Below, in pieces: positions 33,849-42,654 of a DNA stretch of 64,000 bases (within the stretch, counting starts at the first letter, position 1; every line of letters starts with the position of its first letter). A program made the position numbers and the translations under genes. The DNA is from CAYMPH01 sp964529415 (GTDB taxonomy: Bacteria > Spirochaetota > UBA4802 > UBA5550), in contig CAZGWD010000019.1 of NCBI GenBank assembly GCA_964529415.1, positions 8,026-72,025 on the forward strand, in the 5' to 3' direction. The notes beneath the pieces were generated by a model. It was not told the DNA's origin, did not search any database, and worked only from the letters and a program-made list of their open reading frames with translations.

Positions 33849-34631
33849 TCAGTCGTCTTCACCCATCTGAATATCTTTCCCCGGGTTTCTGTATTTGGAT
33901 TCTCTCGGATAAGTTTCAAAAATTCCGCGAAGCATAATCGCCTTCCATGGACTGATTCCCTGTTTAAGATCTTCCCTGAGGCCGCAGCCGTAAAGTCTTC
34001 TGAAAAAATAAAGTATAGCCCAGACCCAGCTGTACCAGAATAATGGCCAGGTATTTGTAATATGCGGGCCGAAAAAATTTGAAAATTTAAATCCGAAAGA
34101 TCCCCATGGAATATACATTTCAAGAAGCCAGAGAAGTCCTTCCAGAGGAATAATTGCAATCATTATAAGATTGCCGAGCTTGAGTCCTTTATTTTTATTT
34201 TTCTGAAACAAAGTTAAAGCATTAAATGAATGAACAGCAAGCCAGTACCATGGACCGAAAAACAGCATTGCACCCGAAGCTGTAGAAAGACCCTTCCCGC
34301 CTTTGAATTTAAGCCAAACAGGAAAATCGTGCCCTGCCTTAACAAGTATTGTTAAAAAAAGCATAAGCCAGAGATCATCCCTGAAATTCCAGCCAAGAAA
34401 ATAATATGCAGCAAGCATTGCCATTACTGGTTTACTCATGTCAAGGATAGTTGCAGTTATTCCGGCAAATGGCCCTGCTGTAAGGTATGCGTTGCTTCCG
34501 CCAACGTGCCCGGTTCCTTCATTTTGTAGCTTTTTTCCTGGAGCAAGAAGAGTTGTTAAAATCTGCGAAAAAGGAATGCTTCCTATTAAATAACTTAAAG
34601 CATAAATACCGACAATTTTGAAATTTTCCAT
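33849..34631 (-). CDS. PlsY-like glycerol-3-phosphate acyltransferase family protein
   Basis: 260 aa, about 50 longer than typical PlsY. Family marks are 'YLIGSIPFSQIL' (14-25), 'GTGHVGGSNAYLTAGP' (40-55) in place of the usual GSGNxGATN, and 'FKGGKGLSTASGAMLFFGP' with the invariant GGKG motif. Several membrane helices follow. A C-terminal hydrophilic tail ('PRESKYRNPGKDIQMGEDD') is extra. PlsY transfers acyl groups from acyl-phosphate to glycerol-3-phosphate in the inner membrane. The altered first motif suggests either a divergent PlsY or another acceptor. A second, more standard relative is encoded at 61759. Confidence 0.75.
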   Translation of the reverse strand: MENFKIVGIYALSYLIGSIPFSQILTTLLAPGKKLQNEGTGHVGGSNAYLTAGPFAGITATILDMSKPVMAMLAAYYFLGWNFRDDLWLMLFLTILVKAGHDFPVWLKFKGGKGLSTASGAMLFFGPWYWLAVHSFNALTLFQKNKNKGLKLGNLIMIAIIPLEGLLWLLEMYIPWGSFGFKFSNFFGPHITNTWPLFWYSWVWAILYFFRRLYGCGLREDLKQGISPWKAIMLRGIFETYPRESKYRNPGKDIQMGEDD

Positions 34632-34744
34632 TAAAAACTCCTGAGATTATTTACACAAATTATTTTATAAAATTACCAAACCTGAATTATAAGTACACAC
34701 ATCTATAAATAATTCAACAACATTTTACATCACAAATAAAATTA

Positions 34745-35320
34745 TCACCCTTTTTTCTTTGCATTCATAACATCAGATGCTCTTTTTCTGAAATTCTTGA
34801 AGAGTTTTGGAAAACTGTCCTTTATCAGTTTTTCAGCAAGAGAATTCGGGAGCAAAGGATAAGCAAGACTTGATGTATAGGTTAACTTTGTTTTGTTTTT
34901 TTTATATGGCTCAACAATCCATTTCCCTGAGTTCAGAGTAAACGGTCCTTTATCCTGATCCCAGGTCATTGTTCTTTTATCAGGAGCAATATACTGAATA
35001 TTTTTATTAGTAATATTTATTTCAGCAGGGCCTACATCAACAAGCATCTTAACCCATGCTGTATTGCCTTCACGCCTAAGGATCTTGCTCGATTTCTGCA
35101 TTGGCATAAATTCCGGATGGCTTTCATAATCAGTAATAATTCCCCATACAATATCCGCCGGCGCATCAATCACGCCTATTGCAGTTGCTTCCCTGTACTT
35201 GCCTGTCTGGGATGAAGACACAGCAAGCTCTCCCTTGTCCAGATCGGGTTCTTTTGTCTCTGCAAATACTGTTGAGATTAATGTAAAAATTATGGCTGAT
35301 ATTAATATTTTCTTCATCAT
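34745..35320 (-). CDS. Secreted START/SRPBCC-domain protein
   Basis: 191 aa with a signal peptide (KILISAIIFTLISTVFA). The domain begins 'TAIGVIDAPADIVWGIITDYESHPEFMP' in pattern, the hallmark opening of SRPBCC/polyketide-cyclase-like folds ('v.apae.vw..l.Dye..pe..P'). It continues with 'TKLTYTSSLAYPLLPNSLAEKL' and a terminal amphipathic helix. These folds bind hydrophobic ligands, so an exported lipid- or polyketide-binding protein is likely. It lies 13 bp downstream of the E2-like gene and is probably co-transcribed with it. AAGGA precedes the tandem ATG codons. Confidence 0.75.
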   Translation of the reverse strand: MMKKILISAIIFTLISTVFAETKEPDLDKGELAVSSSQTGKYREATAIGVIDAPADIVWGIITDYESHPEFMPMQKSSKILRREGNTAWVKMLVDVGPAEINITNKNIQYIAPDKRTMTWDQDKGPFTLNSGKWIVEPYKKNKTKLTYTSSLAYPLLPNSLAEKLIKDSFPKLFKNFRKRASDVMNAKKKG

Positions 35321-35333
35321 AATGTTTTCCTTT

Positions 35334-36215
35334 CTATTTGAGGTCCAACTGTTTGAGTATTTTTTCTTCGATCACCGGAGGTTTTAACAGCTGTGCAGGG
35401 TTAACTACAAAATCATTTAATAATTCAAGTGCCCTGCCGAAATACATTGCTTCACCTATTCTGTCATCAAGAGAAAATTTAAAATTAACAATGTCGCATG
35501 GGACAATTTTTCCATTGCTGTTAACAACAGGAATTTTTTTTACTTTTCCAATTGCAATAAAAGTTGAAGCATTACCCCACTCAAACAAATGATGAAATGG
35601 AGAATCAATACCTACGCTGCCTAAATTTGCTACAAAAATGCTTGAATAAAGCGGATCAGAATCTATCATACTCTTAGGTGCAAGATTGAAATAATCAAGT
35701 TTTGTAAAAAGCCACACAATAAAATTGATTAAAAATCTCGGAAGCTTTGTAATTACATCAATCTCTTTTTCATCTGCAGAGACTTCTTTAAGTTTTCGTT
35801 TCTTTACAAGTATTGCATCTAATTTTCCAACAAGAGTATCAAGTGTTTCAAACGGATCAATATCGATAGTTATATTTACTTCTTTTGAATCTTCATTCAG
35901 TTCAAGTTTTGCTACAAAGCTTATTCTTATTTTATGCCTTTGATAAATATTTCTTCCGGAAACAAATCTGTTCAGTCTCGGCCTCATGGCAAGAGTTCGC
36001 CCGATAGCAAGAAGAAATATGTGAAATACTCCGTATTTCTTTTTATCAAGTCCTTTGTTTAATTTTTTTACAAGTGCAAGAGCATTAGTCATGTCAAAAT
36101 CGTGAGAGTGATAAAGAACAGACTCATTTCTTCCTTTCATCAGATAAGGAAGCATCTTTGTAAATGATGGAACTCTTTTTGCAGGAGAACCATCCGGTCT
36201 GCTGAACAGAGGCAT
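35334..36215 (-). CDS. Stand-alone 2-oxoacid dehydrogenase E2-type acyltransferase domain (CAT-like)
   Basis: 293 aa that align with only the catalytic (chloramphenicol-acetyltransferase-like) domain of dihydrolipoamide acyltransferases; there is no lipoyl or peripheral-subunit-binding domain. Landmarks are 'ALALVKKLNK' near 48, 'PRLNRFVSGRNIYQRHKIRISFVA' in pattern, 'ANLGSVGIDSPFHHLFEWG' and the end motif 'FKFSLDDRIGEAMYFGRALELL'. In active E2 enzymes the last motif is DHRxxDG; here it reads DDRIGEA, so the catalytic histidine is absent. It may bind or transfer acyl groups by another route, or be non-catalytic. Grouped with the START-domain protein. Confidence 0.75.
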   Translation of the reverse strand: MPLFSRPDGSPAKRVPSFTKMLPYLMKGRNESVLYHSHDFDMTNALALVKKLNKGLDKKKYGVFHIFLLAIGRTLAMRPRLNRFVSGRNIYQRHKIRISFVAKLELNEDSKEVNITIDIDPFETLDTLVGKLDAILVKKRKLKEVSADEKEIDVITKLPRFLINFIVWLFTKLDYFNLAPKSMIDSDPLYSSIFVANLGSVGIDSPFHHLFEWGNASTFIAIGKVKKIPVVNSNGKIVPCDIVNFKFSLDDRIGEAMYFGRALELLNDFVVNPAQLLKPPVIEEKILKQLDLK

Positions 36216-36342
36216 ATTTTTATATCCTTAATTAAATTTAAACACTATATAAAACAAATTCTGTCACTTTTAAGTCAATTAAAAAAAGTTTTGACCTGTT
36301 TCGAGCAATGTATATAGATAGATTAAATGATATTGTCATATC

Positions 36343-36372
36343 ATGCCGGTTTCTCTCAGAGAATACCGGCAT
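36343..36372. repeat. Long hairpin (13-bp stem, one bulge)
   Basis: ATGCCGGTTTCTC (36343-36355) pairs with GAGAA-(T)-ACCGGCAT (36359-36372), with a TCA loop and one bulged T. A T-run (36385-36391) begins 13 nt later, too far for a standard terminator. It resembles a dispersed palindrome of the genome between divergently arranged genes. Confidence 0.55.
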
Positions 36373-36464
36373 CCATAGTTTGAGTTTTTTTATATTGCAG
36401 TTATCATTTGATTATAGATCTACAATGCTTAACATTTATTGAAATTTATACTGTTAAAATAAAA

Positions 36465-37181
36465 ATGAAAAAACTAATACTATTTATTACAATATTCATT
36501 ATTTCCTGTTCCCCTAAATATGGAATAGAAAGAATTATTTCACCAGTTGAAAGAATTGACGTTTCAGTTGTAAATGAATCCGCGCTTATAAGAACGCAAT
36601 ACGGAGATTTTTATCTGGAGTATATGGATTCAAAAAAATGGGAATCTGTTTTAAAGTTCAGCAATTACTCCAGCGGAAAATTCAGCTACAGGATTCCGCA
36701 CTTCAGTTCATTTTTCATTACCATAAAAAATGCTTTTACCAAACCCATTAAAATTACAGATATTGTTTTACTGGCAGAAGGAAATACATATCAACGCTTA
36801 AATACGCACGATTTAAACAAAGAATATGGAACAGAACAATACAGGAATTTTAATTTTTTGGAAATGAACACACCAAGACGTCTTCTGCCTGTATCACTTG
36901 AAATTGATGTAACATCACCGTCAGCAACAAAAATAAATTTTGATAAAGATACTGTATCATTTTCCCCTGATTATATTGCACCTGATGATACAATAATATT
37001 TTTTGCTTTTTTCAAAGCAGCATCATCTGATGGTGAAAAATTTAAAATAAAAATCGATCTGGATGCAGGGGGGATGAAAAAAGTTATTGATTTTGATTTC
37101 GTTAAATCTGAATATAGGACAGAAGGAAAGTATTTCAGAAACAAAGGAAAGATGAATGAAAATAGACAGACAGACTATTGA
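36465..37181 (+). CDS. Putative lipoprotein of unknown function
   Basis: 238 aa from ATG 36465, selected because it begins a proper lipoprotein signal (MKKLILFITIFIISCSP, Cys15); the frame is open from 36408. The mature part looks all-beta. Segments such as 'KINFDKDTVSFSPDYIAPDD' and 'KFKIKIDLDAGGMKKVIDFDF' suggest an immunoglobulin-like or abnormal-spindle-like domain in the second half. The 3' end overlaps gatC by 26 bp. Family not recognised. Confidence 0.6.
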   Translation: MKKLILFITIFIISCSPKYGIERIISPVERIDVSVVNESALIRTQYGDFYLEYMDSKKWESVLKFSNYSSGKFSYRIPHFSSFFITIKNAFTKPIKITDIVLLAEGNTYQRLNTHDLNKEYGTEQYRNFNFLEMNTPRRLLPVSLEIDVTSPSATKINFDKDTVSFSPDYIAPDDTIIFFAFFKAASSDGEKFKIKIDLDAGGMKKVIDFDFVKSEYRTEGKYFRNKGKMNENRQTDY

Positions 37182-37446
37182 AAAGGTTTCAAAACTTGCA
37201 AGGCTCGAGCTTTCAGAACCTGAAAAGGATGAGTTTTCAAAACAGTTATCCGACATCATAACTTATGTTGAAAAAATAAATGAATTAGATACGGCAAATG
37301 TTGAAACTGCTGATCATGTTGTTGATCTTGGAAATGTTTTCAGGCAGGACACGGTATTAACATCGATCGATAAAAGTGAAGTTGAAAAAATCGCACCCGA
37401 TTTTCAGAATAATCACTTTATCGTACCTCGAATTCTCGAAGGCTGA
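37156..37446 (+). CDS. gatC: Asp-tRNA(Asn)/Glu-tRNA(Gln) amidotransferase subunit C
   Basis: 96 aa, the standard GatC length. It matches the family from end to end: 'IEKVSKLARLELSEPEKDEF', 'QLSDIITYVEKINELDT' and the C-terminal 'FRQDTV' and 'APDFQNNHFIVPRILE'. GatC stabilises the GatA-GatB heterodimer, which converts mischarged Glu-tRNA(Gln) or Asp-tRNA(Asn). gatA and gatB are not next to it and must lie elsewhere. AAGGAAAG precedes the ATG. It sits inside the 3' end of the lipoprotein gene and one base before thpR. Confidence 0.95.
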   Translation: MKIDRQTIEKVSKLARLELSEPEKDEFSKQLSDIITYVEKINELDTANVETADHVVDLGNVFRQDTVLTSIDKSEVEKIAPDFQNNHFIVPRILEG

Positions 37447-37447
37447 T

Positions 37448-38011
37448 ATGAGCAGACTTTTCATAGCTCTGCCTCTTGATCTCACTGCAAGGGAATGCCT
37501 GATTGAAACTGCAGATTTTCTTAAAGCATATTCTGATTATATAAAAATTGTTCCGCCTGAAAATTTTCATATAACAATGAAATTCTTAGGCGAATTAAAT
37601 GATAAAACTGCAGCAATGATCGCATCCTCATTTGCAAAAATAAGATTAAATGAAAACGAAATCCCTTTTTCAATAAAAGGGCTCGGGATGTTCAGGAATG
37701 ATTCCGGAGGAGTTATCTGGGCCGGAATAGAATCTGATATGAAATTGCTTAAAAATATTCAACGCGTGATTGAAGCTTTCACAAAATCATTCGGCTTTGA
37801 AAAGGAAAATCGGAATTTTGTTCCTCATATATCATTAGGCAGACTAAAAACTGGAGCAAAACTTCCGGAAGAAATTATTTCTTATTTAAAAGAAAACAGC
37901 AATACTTTTTATGCAGATGGAATATTCAATAGAGCTGTATTATATGAATCAAAACTTCAGCCGGCAGGTGCTGTGTATAAAGAAATTTCCAGCATACATT
38001 TAAACAAGTGA
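37448..38011 (+). CDS. thpR: RNA 2',3'-cyclic phosphodiesterase ThpR (LigT-type)
   Basis: 187 aa from ATG 37448, which starts with the family's usual 'RLFIALPL'; the open frame from 37376 overlaps gatC. The two catalytic HxTx/HxSx motifs are 'FHITMKFLGEL' (about 40-50) and 'VPHISLGRLK' (about 126-135). 2H phosphoesterases of this family open 2',3'-cyclic phosphates of RNA and can ligate tRNA halves in vitro. Length and motif spacing are normal. It is in an operon with gatC upstream and the pyrK-like gene downstream (4-nt overlap GTGA). Confidence 0.92.
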   Translation: MSRLFIALPLDLTARECLIETADFLKAYSDYIKIVPPENFHITMKFLGELNDKTAAMIASSFAKIRLNENEIPFSIKGLGMFRNDSGGVIWAGIESDMKLLKNIQRVIEAFTKSFGFEKENRNFVPHISLGRLKTGAKLPEEIISYLKENSNTFYADGIFNRAVLYESKLQPAGAVYKEISSIHLNK

Positions 38012-38778
38012 AAATAAATATGATTGAAAACAAAATTTCCGCATTAATGAAAAAACCTGATTGTGTTGCAAAAGATCACTACCTTTTGAAAATAAAAATG
38101 TCCGGAACTGTTCCTCTGCCGGGGCAATTTTTAAATATCAGGATAGGATCAGGAACTGATCCCCTGCTTCGCAGGCCTTTTTCAATTTACAACTACAGTA
38201 ATGGCATTACAGATATAGTAATAAGAGTCGTTGGCAGGGGAACTGATATTTTAAAAGATTATGAACCGGGAGATATTGATGTTCTGGGGCCACTCGGCAA
38301 AGGATTCACACTTGAAAACAACAGCGAAGTACTGCTTGTTGGCGGCGGAGTGGGCACAGCACCTTTATATTTTCTCGCGAAGGAACTTAAAAACAGAAAT
38401 TGCAAAGTAACTCTTATATACGGAGCATCGACCAGAGATTTTATTTACTGTGAGGAAGCATACAGCTCTGCATCTGATAAAATTATTTTTTCAACTGATG
38501 ACGGCACCTATGGAGAAAAAGGTACAGCAGCAGATGCAATGAAAAAAATATTAATGAAAACTGAATTTAAAAGAATATATACATGCGGTCCTGAAAAAAT
38601 GATGGAAAGCATATATTCCATCGGTATTGATCACGCTCCAGTTGAAGTATCAATGGAAAATTATTTCGGATGCGGCATTGGAGTCTGCGCAGGCTGCACT
38701 GTAATGACTAAAGACGGGTATAAGCGCGCCTGCATAGACGGCCCTGTTTTCAACGGATCTGATATTTTTTTTAAATAA
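38008..38778 (+). CDS. pyrK: Dihydroorotate dehydrogenase electron-transfer subunit PyrK-like
   Basis: 256 aa, GTG start at 38008 overlapping the thpR stop; ATG 38020 is an alternative. The FAD-binding motif is 'RRPFSIYN' (about 54-61) and the NAD-binding motif 'LLVGGGVGTAPLYFLAKEL' (about 109-127). The C-terminal 2Fe-2S cluster uses four Cys in 'FGCGIGVCAGCTVMTKDG' plus 'RACIDGPVF', as in PyrK. It passes electrons from NADH to PyrD type B for pyrimidine synthesis. No pyrD is adjacent, so another FNR-family partner remains possible. Confidence 0.85.
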   Translation: MKINMIENKISALMKKPDCVAKDHYLLKIKMSGTVPLPGQFLNIRIGSGTDPLLRRPFSIYNYSNGITDIVIRVVGRGTDILKDYEPGDIDVLGPLGKGFTLENNSEVLLVGGGVGTAPLYFLAKELKNRNCKVTLIYGASTRDFIYCEEAYSSASDKIIFSTDDGTYGEKGTAADAMKKILMKTEFKRIYTCGPEKMMESIYSIGIDHAPVEVSMENYFGCGIGVCAGCTVMTKDGYKRACIDGPVFNGSDIFFK

Positions 38779-38799
38779 ATTTTCCTGATGGTTAATTGA

Positions 38800-39567
38800 A
38801 TGAATAGAAAAATATTCGTAAGTAAATTGAATAAGAAATTCTCGTTGAGACTTCATATGACTCTCATCTTATTCGCCACTGCAATGGCAGGCGCAACTGC
38901 ATCCAAAGTAATGCTTATTATCGGAATTAATAATCCTGCAATTCGCTATCCTCTTACAGTTCTTTTCGCATATCTGGTATTTTTTATAGCTGTAAAAATC
39001 TGGCTTAAAATTATTATCGGCAGCGCTCTCATACAATCATCTTCATCAAATTCAGATTTTGACATCCCTTCAGATCTTTCCCTGCCTGGAAATATTTCTT
39101 CTCCAGCAGATACTTTTTCAGGCGGAGGAGGATCATTTTCAGGTGCTGGCGCGTCCGGATCTTTCGATGGACCTGCTTCAAGCCCTTCTTCTGGAGGATC
39201 CGGTTCATCATTTTCCTTTGACTTTGATGCAGATGGAGAGGGAATTGCAGTTATTCTTCTTTTAATATTATTAGGTCTATTACTCGCAGCTGTTCTCGGC
39301 GCCGGAGTTTATCTTGTTTATAATGCGCCTGCAATTTTATCTGAAGTGGCATTTGATTCTTTTCTTGCAATCACTCTAACGCGAAAAGCCAAATCAATTG
39401 AAGACGACGACTGGATAGGAAGCGTTTTGAAAGGCACCTGGAAGCAGTTTGCTGCAATATTCGCTTTTACAACTTTAACAGGAGTTGCAATTCATGTTTT
39501 CTATCCTGGTGTCACTAAACTTTCAGAACTTTTTAAAATCATTATGGACAGCGGTATTCTAAACTAA
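38800..39567 (+). CDS. Membrane protein with Gly/Ser-rich loop, function unknown
   Basis: 255 aa. Two hydrophobic helices lie at about 19-43 and 47-75. A strongly Gly/Ser/Pro/Phe-rich low-complexity segment covers about 80-140 ('GGGGSFSGAGASGSFDGPAS' type). Then come helix 3 (about 147-175) and a helix near 215-235. 'LSEVAFDSFLAITLTRKAKS' and 'DDWIGSVLKGTWKQF' form a conserved-looking juxtamembrane part. The composition resembles membrane proteins that end in disordered Gly/Ser-rich stretches, but here it is internal. No family recognised. It lies 21 bp after the pyrK-like gene. Confidence 0.6.
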   Translation: MNRKIFVSKLNKKFSLRLHMTLILFATAMAGATASKVMLIIGINNPAIRYPLTVLFAYLVFFIAVKIWLKIIIGSALIQSSSSNSDFDIPSDLSLPGNISSPADTFSGGGGSFSGAGASGSFDGPASSPSSGGSGSSFSFDFDADGEGIAVILLLILLGLLLAAVLGAGVYLVYNAPAILSEVAFDSFLAITLTRKAKSIEDDDWIGSVLKGTWKQFAAIFAFTTLTGVAIHVFYPGVTKLSELFKIIMDSGILN

Positions 39568-39654
39568 CAGTATTTCTTTATTTGATTGACAAATATACTT
39601 TTATATATTTATTCATATATAATCTTTTTCATCCCAGTTACAGGACAAAATTAT

Positions 39655-40599
39655 ATGAAAATTATGATAATAAACAGCAACAGTTCACTGAAAAAAGCTG
39701 TTGCCCAATCCATTCCTGAAATTAAACAGATTTTCGAGTGTCACTCTTTTGATTCCGCTATAGATGAAATAAAGGAAAAACATTCTCAGATAAATATTCT
39801 AAACTGGACTAAAACAGATTACGATGCGCCTGGACTGATAAGTAAACTGAAAAGGATAAGGCTCCAGCATCCGATTTATATACTAACTATAATTGAACGC
39901 GAAGACCAGAAATTTATTCACGGATTAATGGACGCAGGATGCGATGATTTTCTATTTAAGCCTTTCAGCAAGGAAGAGCTCGCAGCAAGAATAAAAATAG
40001 CTGAAAAAAATATTAAAGCAGAATTAAATTTTTCAAGAGCAAGCAGAAAGCTCATTAAATATGCGAAAGAAGATCCATTGACAGGACTTCTGAACAGAAG
40101 AGCTCTTCTTGATGAAATGATTAAAGAAATGGGAAGATCCTCGCGGGATAAAAAATTCTTATCCGCTGTAATGGTATCAATTTCAAATTTCAGGGAACTT
40201 ATTGAAGAACACGGAAACATGTCAGGAGACATGATCCTGTTTGAATACGCACTTAGATTAAAATCATCCTGCAGGCCTTATGACAAGCTTGGAAGATACG
40301 GCATTTCAACTTTTATGATTCTTCTTCCGGACGCGGGAAGCTCAAATGCATCAGCAGTGGCGCAAAGGGTTCTGGATGCTGTTTCAAAAGAACATTTTGA
40401 ATCAAACGGTATAAAATTCAAGATTAACACTTCAATTGGAATTTCCGAGCTTAATCCCGAGGATGCACCCAAAACAAAAGATGTTACAGATAATTTAATG
40501 AATGATCTTCTGATTGATTCTTTAATACGCAGAACTGAAAAAGCAATGTCTGAAGCAGAGAGAAAAGGACCGAATTCAATAGAAATAATTCAGTTCTAA
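39655..40599 (+). CDS. Response-regulator-like protein with degenerate REC and degenerate GGDEF domains
   Basis: 314 aa from ATG 39655 (CAGGA upstream); the open frame from 39586 adds an unlikely hydrophobic lead. Residues 1-120 have the REC fold, but the phosphoacceptor position in 'INILNWTKTD' has no aspartate and the acidic pair is lost ('INSNSS'); the conserved Lys is kept in 'FLFKPFSKEEL'. Residues 140-314 follow the GGDEF fold ('DPLTGLLNRRALLDEM', 'KLGRYGISTFMILLPD'), but the signature GGDEF reads GISTF. It is thus unlikely to make c-di-GMP or be phosphorylated normally, and may be a binding or scaffold protein. Confidence 0.85.
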   Translation: MKIMIINSNSSLKKAVAQSIPEIKQIFECHSFDSAIDEIKEKHSQINILNWTKTDYDAPGLISKLKRIRLQHPIYILTIIEREDQKFIHGLMDAGCDDFLFKPFSKEELAARIKIAEKNIKAELNFSRASRKLIKYAKEDPLTGLLNRRALLDEMIKEMGRSSRDKKFLSAVMVSISNFRELIEEHGNMSGDMILFEYALRLKSSCRPYDKLGRYGISTFMILLPDAGSSNASAVAQRVLDAVSKEHFESNGIKFKINTSIGISELNPEDAPKTKDVTDNLMNDLLIDSLIRRTEKAMSEAERKGPNSIEIIQF

Positions 40600-40608
40600 T
40601 TTTCCTTT

Positions 40609-41676
40609 TCATACTGATGCAAGCGAGTTTAGATAATCAGTTATCTCTTCAATATTCTTTACCATAGAAACAGCTCCGATATGAATCGCCTCTCTCGGCA
40701 TTCCAAAAACTACTGAAGATTTTTCATCCTGTGCTATTGTGCATGCACCGCAGTTTTTCAGCTCAAGCATTCCCTTTGAACCGTCATTTCCCATGCCTGT
40801 TAAAATAACAGCGCAGCTTTTCTCCCCTGCACATTCTGAAACAGATTTAAATAGAACATCAACAGACGGCTTAAACCTGTTTACGGGATCACTATCAGAT
40901 AAATTTATCCTGTATCCGTTCATTGCCTTAACAATTTCAAGATGCCTGCCAGCAGGTGCAACATAAGCGCATCCTCTTAAAACCTGATCTTCCTGTTCTG
41001 CTTCCTTAACAAAAATTTTTGATAGAGAATTCAGTCTTTCTGCAAAAGGCCTTGTAAAACCTTCGGGCATATGCTGAACAATTAATATAGGAGGAAGATT
41101 ATCTGAAAGATTTTTCATTATATCCGTTATAACGATAGTACCTCCAGTGGAAGATCCAATTGCAATAACAAATTCCGAATCTTTTTTACTTACCTGCCTT
41201 TTTTTGTCCTGTAACTGATCAGATATAAACATATCTGTTATGTTTTTTGCTTTTTCAGGAGTTGTTTTGTTCACTTTAACCTGGCTTGCAAAAATCACCT
41301 TTTTTATGAGTTCTCTTGAAAAATTACCTGTTGAGGATGGATCATCCGAAGAAGGTTTAAGTAAAAAATCAACAGCTCCAAGTTCAAGTGCTTTAAGAGT
41401 TTCATTTGTTCCGTGATCAGTCAGTGAACTTACCATTATAACAGGCTTCGGATTTGAAATCATTAACTTCGATAGAAATGTGAGTCCATCCATCCGCGGC
41501 ATTTCAATATCAAGTGTGATTACATCGGGGTTAAGACTTAAAATTTTCTGCACAGCAAATATCGGATCCATTGCTGTTGCTATAACTTCTATTTTCGGTG
41601 AAGCAGAGAGAGATTCTCTAATAAGAGATCTCATTGAAGCTGAATCATCTATAATAAGAACCTTGATTTTTTCCAT
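40609..41676 (-). CDS. cheB: Chemotaxis-specific protein-glutamate methylesterase/glutaminase CheB
   Basis: 355 aa. The N-terminal REC domain has D10/D11 and phosphoacceptor D56 in 'ITLDIEMPRMDG', plus 'VDFLLKPS'. The C-terminal esterase has 'AIGSSTGGT' with the catalytic Ser near 175-176, H202 in 'IVQHMPEGF', and the Asp in 'ILTGMGNDG'. It removes methyl groups from chemoreceptors and deamidates glutamines, controlled by CheA phosphorylation. No other che gene is nearby. It lies 9 bp after argB on the same strand. Confidence 0.95.
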   Translation of the reverse strand: MEKIKVLIIDDSASMRSLIRESLSASPKIEVIATAMDPIFAVQKILSLNPDVITLDIEMPRMDGLTFLSKLMISNPKPVIMVSSLTDHGTNETLKALELGAVDFLLKPSSDDPSSTGNFSRELIKKVIFASQVKVNKTTPEKAKNITDMFISDQLQDKKRQVSKKDSEFVIAIGSSTGGTIVITDIMKNLSDNLPPILIVQHMPEGFTRPFAERLNSLSKIFVKEAEQEDQVLRGCAYVAPAGRHLEIVKAMNGYRINLSDSDPVNRFKPSVDVLFKSVSECAGEKSCAVILTGMGNDGSKGMLELKNCGACTIAQDEKSSVVFGMPREAIHIGAVSMVKNIEEITDYLNSLASV

Positions 41677-41685
41677 TTTAAAAAA

Positions 41686-42546
41686 TCAATTCACTATTTC
41701 CGTGCCTATACCGGCATTTGTAAATATTTCAAGAATTACAGCATGTTCAACTCTTCCATCTATAATGTGCGTTTTCCCGACTCCTCCTGCAAGAGCTTCA
41801 ACACAGCAGTTTACCTTTGGAATCATTCCGCCTGTTATACTTCCATTTTTAATCATTCTTTCTACTTCATTTTTTTTCATTGTTGATATGAGAGCGTCTT
41901 TTATCATAACTCCCTGAATGTCAGTAAGCAGAATCAGCTTTTCTGCTTTTAAAGCTTCAGCAATTTTACCTGCTGCAATATCTGCATTAATATTGTATGT
42001 AATACCTTCCTCATCTGATCCGATCGGAGCAATAACCGGTATGAATCTGTCTTTATCAAGCGCATCCAGAATTTCAGGATACACATTTTTAATTGTTCCA
42101 ACCTGGCCTATATCAATATCCTCTCCGCCTTCGGAATGAAAAATTTTAACTGCTGTAAAAAGACCGCCATCCTTGCCTGAAAGCCCTACAGCTTTGCCAC
42201 CCACCATATTAATATTCTGTACTATTTCCTTGTTTACCTTGCCTGTAAGAACCATCTCAACAATATCCATGGTTTCATTGTCAGTAACGCGCATGCCTGC
42301 AACGAACTCGCTTTTCTTGCCTATCTGTTTCAGTAAATCCCCGATCTGAGGTCCGCCTCCGTGGACAATTACAGGATTGATTCCAACAAGTTTCATGAGA
42401 ACCATATCCATTGCAAAAGATTTTCTTAGATCTTCATCAGACATGGCGTGCCCGCCGTATTTTATCACCATGGTTTTACCGTAAAAATCTCGAATATACG
42501 GAAATGATTCCATCAGGGTTTGTGCTTTTTCAATAAACTTTTTCAT
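41686..42546 (-). CDS. argB: Acetylglutamate kinase
   Basis: 286 aa. Family motifs include the N-terminal 'MVIKYGGHAMSD' (phosphate-binding Lys), 'IVHGGGPQIGDLL', 'NINADIAAGKIAEALKAEKL' and 'GSITGGMIPKVNCCVEAL'. It carries out the second step of arginine synthesis, phosphorylating N-acetylglutamate. An N-terminal helix (KKFIEKAQTLMESFPYIRDF) of the type found in arginine-sensitive hexameric enzymes is present, so feedback inhibition by arginine is plausible. Shares a strand and a 9-bp gap with cheB, an odd pairing. Confidence 0.96.
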   Translation of the reverse strand: MKKFIEKAQTLMESFPYIRDFYGKTMVIKYGGHAMSDEDLRKSFAMDMVLMKLVGINPVIVHGGGPQIGDLLKQIGKKSEFVAGMRVTDNETMDIVEMVLTGKVNKEIVQNINMVGGKAVGLSGKDGGLFTAVKIFHSEGGEDIDIGQVGTIKNVYPEILDALDKDRFIPVIAPIGSDEEGITYNINADIAAGKIAEALKAEKLILLTDIQGVMIKDALISTMKKNEVERMIKNGSITGGMIPKVNCCVEALAGGVGKTHIIDGRVEHAVILEIFTNAGIGTEIVN

Positions 42547-42654
42547 ATCATCATATCTCTTTTATGGGAACCTCAAAAAATTATTCCTTTTGAATCATAT
42601 AAAAAAACTAATTTTACTTATTCAGTGAACCCAAGGGAATGTCAACAAAATGAT

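Noticed and set aside
36343..36391. Hairpin plus T-run as an intrinsic terminator
   Set aside because: The T-run is 13 nt away from the stem and no gene ends just upstream on the plus strand; kept only as a palindrome.
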